Source: Bacillota bacterium (GTDB taxonomy: Bacteria > Bacillota > Clostridia > Peptostreptococcales > Anaerovoracaceae). Taken from it: a stretch of 47,724 nucleotides of DNA. Positions 46,611-47,724 of the stretch are shown in pieces. The stretch covers positions 1-47,724 of the forward strand of contig JALEJU010000015.1 of assembly GCA_022769485.1 (NCBI GenBank), in the 5' to 3' direction. The notes below the pieces were generated by a model. The model was not told the origin of the DNA. It did not search any database and was given only the letters and a program-made list of their open reading frames with translations. Numbering within the stretch: position 1 is the first letter of the stretch; each line of letters begins with the position of its first letter. The position numbers and the translations under genes were made by a program.

Positions 46611-46679
46611 TCGGTTCAAATCAAGGTCTATGGGTTCAAACTGATACCCATCGGTTCAAATCAAGGGTAATCGGTTCAA
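46611..46679 (+). repeat. Four GGTTCAA boxes at exact 20-bp spacing
   Basis: GGTTCAA begins at 46613, 46633, 46653 and 46673. Boxes 1, 3 and 4 are preceded by TC, box 2 by TG; boxes 1 and 3 share TCGGTTCAAATCAAGG. The array lies 46-112 bases upstream of the -35 box of the sensor gene. Identical phase every 20 bases, about two helical turns, suggests cooperative binding of an activator on one DNA face. Confidence 0.75.
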
Positions 46680-46724
46680 CCCAAAAAATCAATAGCACAT
46701 GGTATTCCACAATACCAAAAAAGA

Positions 46725-46753
46725 TTGAAATTTGTTGAAAAAAATGATATAAT
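46725..46753 (+). promoter_or_regulatory. Promoter of the seven-helix sensor gene
   Basis: TTGAAA (46725-46730) and TATAAT (46748-46753) with a 17-base spacer give a near-consensus promoter and a leader of about 140 bases before the ATG. Confidence 0.78.
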
Positions 46754-46898
46754 GCATAATGGATTTTTGTATCCACACGGAAGTTGTGCGAAAATACAGT
46801 GCATTTCCATAAAGCCCACAGACCCCCGTAAACAAACGCCGCTGATACCCGGCACAAACAGTAAAACAAAATGAAACATTTTTGAAAGGAGGTCCCGC

Positions 46899-47724
46899 AT
46901 GGCGAAACAAAATCACAAAACAGGCTTTCTTGTAGCCGCGATGATTTTCTCTGCTATTTTCTTACGCGTTTTGGGAAAGTTTGATATACTGATTGTTCCG
47001 GGGGGGATCGTCCGCTCGCTTATCTATATCGCCCTTTATATCGGATGGGGAATTTCCGTCAGTAAACGGATTATTCAGGTACAGGTGCGCCATTATCTGA
47101 TTTCCGTTTCCTGCTTAATGGTTTTCTGGTTTGTTATCCGTTCAACGAATTACTTTTTTACAGCCGATGCCGAAATCAAACGGTATCTATGGTACTTGTA
47201 CTACCTGCCGATGCTGTTTATCCCACTGTTTTCTTTGTTTGTAGCCATCTCGCTGGGCAGACCCGTGAACGCAAGGTTATCGAAAACGATGCTTCTGTTA
47301 TTATATATTCCTACAGTGCTTTGTCTGCTGCTGGTGCTTACAAATGATCTCCATCAGCTTGTCTTTTCCTTCCCGAAAGGAGAGGTATGGACGGACAGAA
47401 ACAATGGATATACATTCGGATATTATATCGTACTCGGGTGGGAGATACTTTGCGCTTTAGCGGCATTTGTCATCATGTTAATCAAGTGCCGGCACTCGCA
47501 AAGGAAAAAATATCTGCCGTTTTTGCTGTTAACAGCTTCTATTGTATATGCCTTGATATATGTCAGCGGCGTAGAGTGGCTGCAGATGATTGGTGGCGAC
47601 ATCACGGCGGCGCAGTGTCTGATGTTCACCGGAATATTGGAATGCTGTATTCAATGCGGGCTTATCCAGACCAATACCGGTTACAAAGCTCTGTTTGAAG
47701 CCGGGTCCATAGGAGCACAGATTG
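46899..47724 (+). CDS. Seven-helix membrane sensor protein (histidine-kinase 7TM type), 3' end outside window
   Basis: An open frame of at least 275 codons from ATG 46899, preceded by AAAGGAGGTC, runs off the end. Seven hydrophobic segments are visible, including FLVAAMIFSAIFLRVL, SLIYIALYIGWGISV, YYLPMLFIPLFSLFVAISLG, LLLLYIPTVLCLLLVLTND and FGYYIVLGWEILCALAAFVI. The text NDLHQLVFSFPKGEVWT and LECCIQCGLIQTNTGYKALF resembles the N-terminal 7TM region of clostridial sensor histidine kinases, where a kinase or ATPase domain follows. That domain is beyond the window, so the kinase part is inference. Confidence 0.75.
   Translation, partial: MAKQNHKTGFLVAAMIFSAIFLRVLGKFDILIVPGGIVRSLIYIALYIGWGISVSKRIIQVQVRHYLISVSCLMVFWFVIRSTNYFFTADAEIKRYLWYLYYLPMLFIPLFSLFVAISLGRPVNARLSKTMLLLLYIPTVLCLLLVLTNDLHQLVFSFPKGEVWTDRNNGYTFGYYIVLGWEILCALAAFVIMLIKCRHSQRKKYLPFLLLTASIVYALIYVSGVEWLQMIGGDITAAQCLMFTGILECCIQCGLIQTNTGYKALFEAGSIGAQI

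Noticed and set aside
46611-46679. CRISPR array
   Set aside because: Repeats are only seven fully conserved bases with a 20-base period, far too short for CRISPR repeats and spacers, and no cas genes are present.
47387-47698. 103-codon plus-strand frame
   Set aside because: It overlaps the seven-helix sensor frame starting at 46899, which has a ribosome site and membrane helices.

Overview
The window looks like chromosomal DNA of an anaerobic, low- to mid-GC member of the Clostridia (Firmicutes). Pointers are strong AGGAGG-type ribosome sites, a Na+-type F1Fo ATP synthase, FeoAB, a CopA ATPase, NifS/NifU, a bacterial glutaminyl-tRNA synthetase, a lysine riboswitch in front of an NhaC-type transporter, and fumarase/malic enzyme instead of a respiratory chain. 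An amino-acid-fermenting relative of Anaerovorax/Emergencia would fit, but that placement is a guess. No phage, insertion sequence, CRISPR array or rRNA operon was seen; most of the window is ordinary core genome.

Left edge (1-2310): a TrkH/KtrB-type potassium channel fragment with a frameshift, a KdpC subunit lacking its first residues, and a von Willebrand A (VWA) protein lacking its first residues. The last two are joined head to head at about 930-945, which is either a rearrangement breakpoint or an assembly chimera. 2380-6921: LUD protein, YbaK-type deacylase and a C-GCAxxG-C-C protein on the plus strand, then NifU and NifS, tRNA-Arg(CCT) and CvpA on the minus strand. 7049-11412: an unrecognised clostridial protein, TadA, an Ig-like membrane-anchored protein, a small broken gene with its own terminator, and glucose-6-phosphate isomerase. 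11451-19835: a PTS IIC-like membrane protein, malic enzyme plus fumarase (one operon), GlnRS, a convergent hybrid histidine kinase, and TruA.

20150-30312: dCMP deaminase, TagO/WecA-type transferase and UDP-GlcNAc 2-epimerase lead into the complete atpZ-atpI-atpBEFHAGDC operon. Subunit c carries Gln32, Glu65, Thr66 and Ser67, the Na+-binding set, so energy conservation probably runs on sodium. Five of the ten atp genes start with GTG or TTG. 30542-33039: a MarR repressor with two operators in and behind its own promoter, a MATE exporter, and DUF3842. 33142-37892: feoAB diverges from copA; FeoB has lost the P-loop lysine. 38039-42894: TetR diverges from an MMPL/RND-type exporter and a long secreted coiled-coil partner. 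43014-44249: an Mrp/NBP35 ATPase fused to a NifX-like domain.

Right edge (44399-47724): the most interesting part. A lysine riboswitch, with a visible terminator and competing antiterminator pairing, controls an NhaC-superfamily transporter (LysW type). That transporter carries a signal peptide and a DnaJ-like four-CxxC zinc-finger module ahead of its membrane domain. Beyond it, four GGTTCAA boxes spaced exactly 20 bp apart sit upstream of a good promoter for a seven-helix sensor protein that runs off the window.
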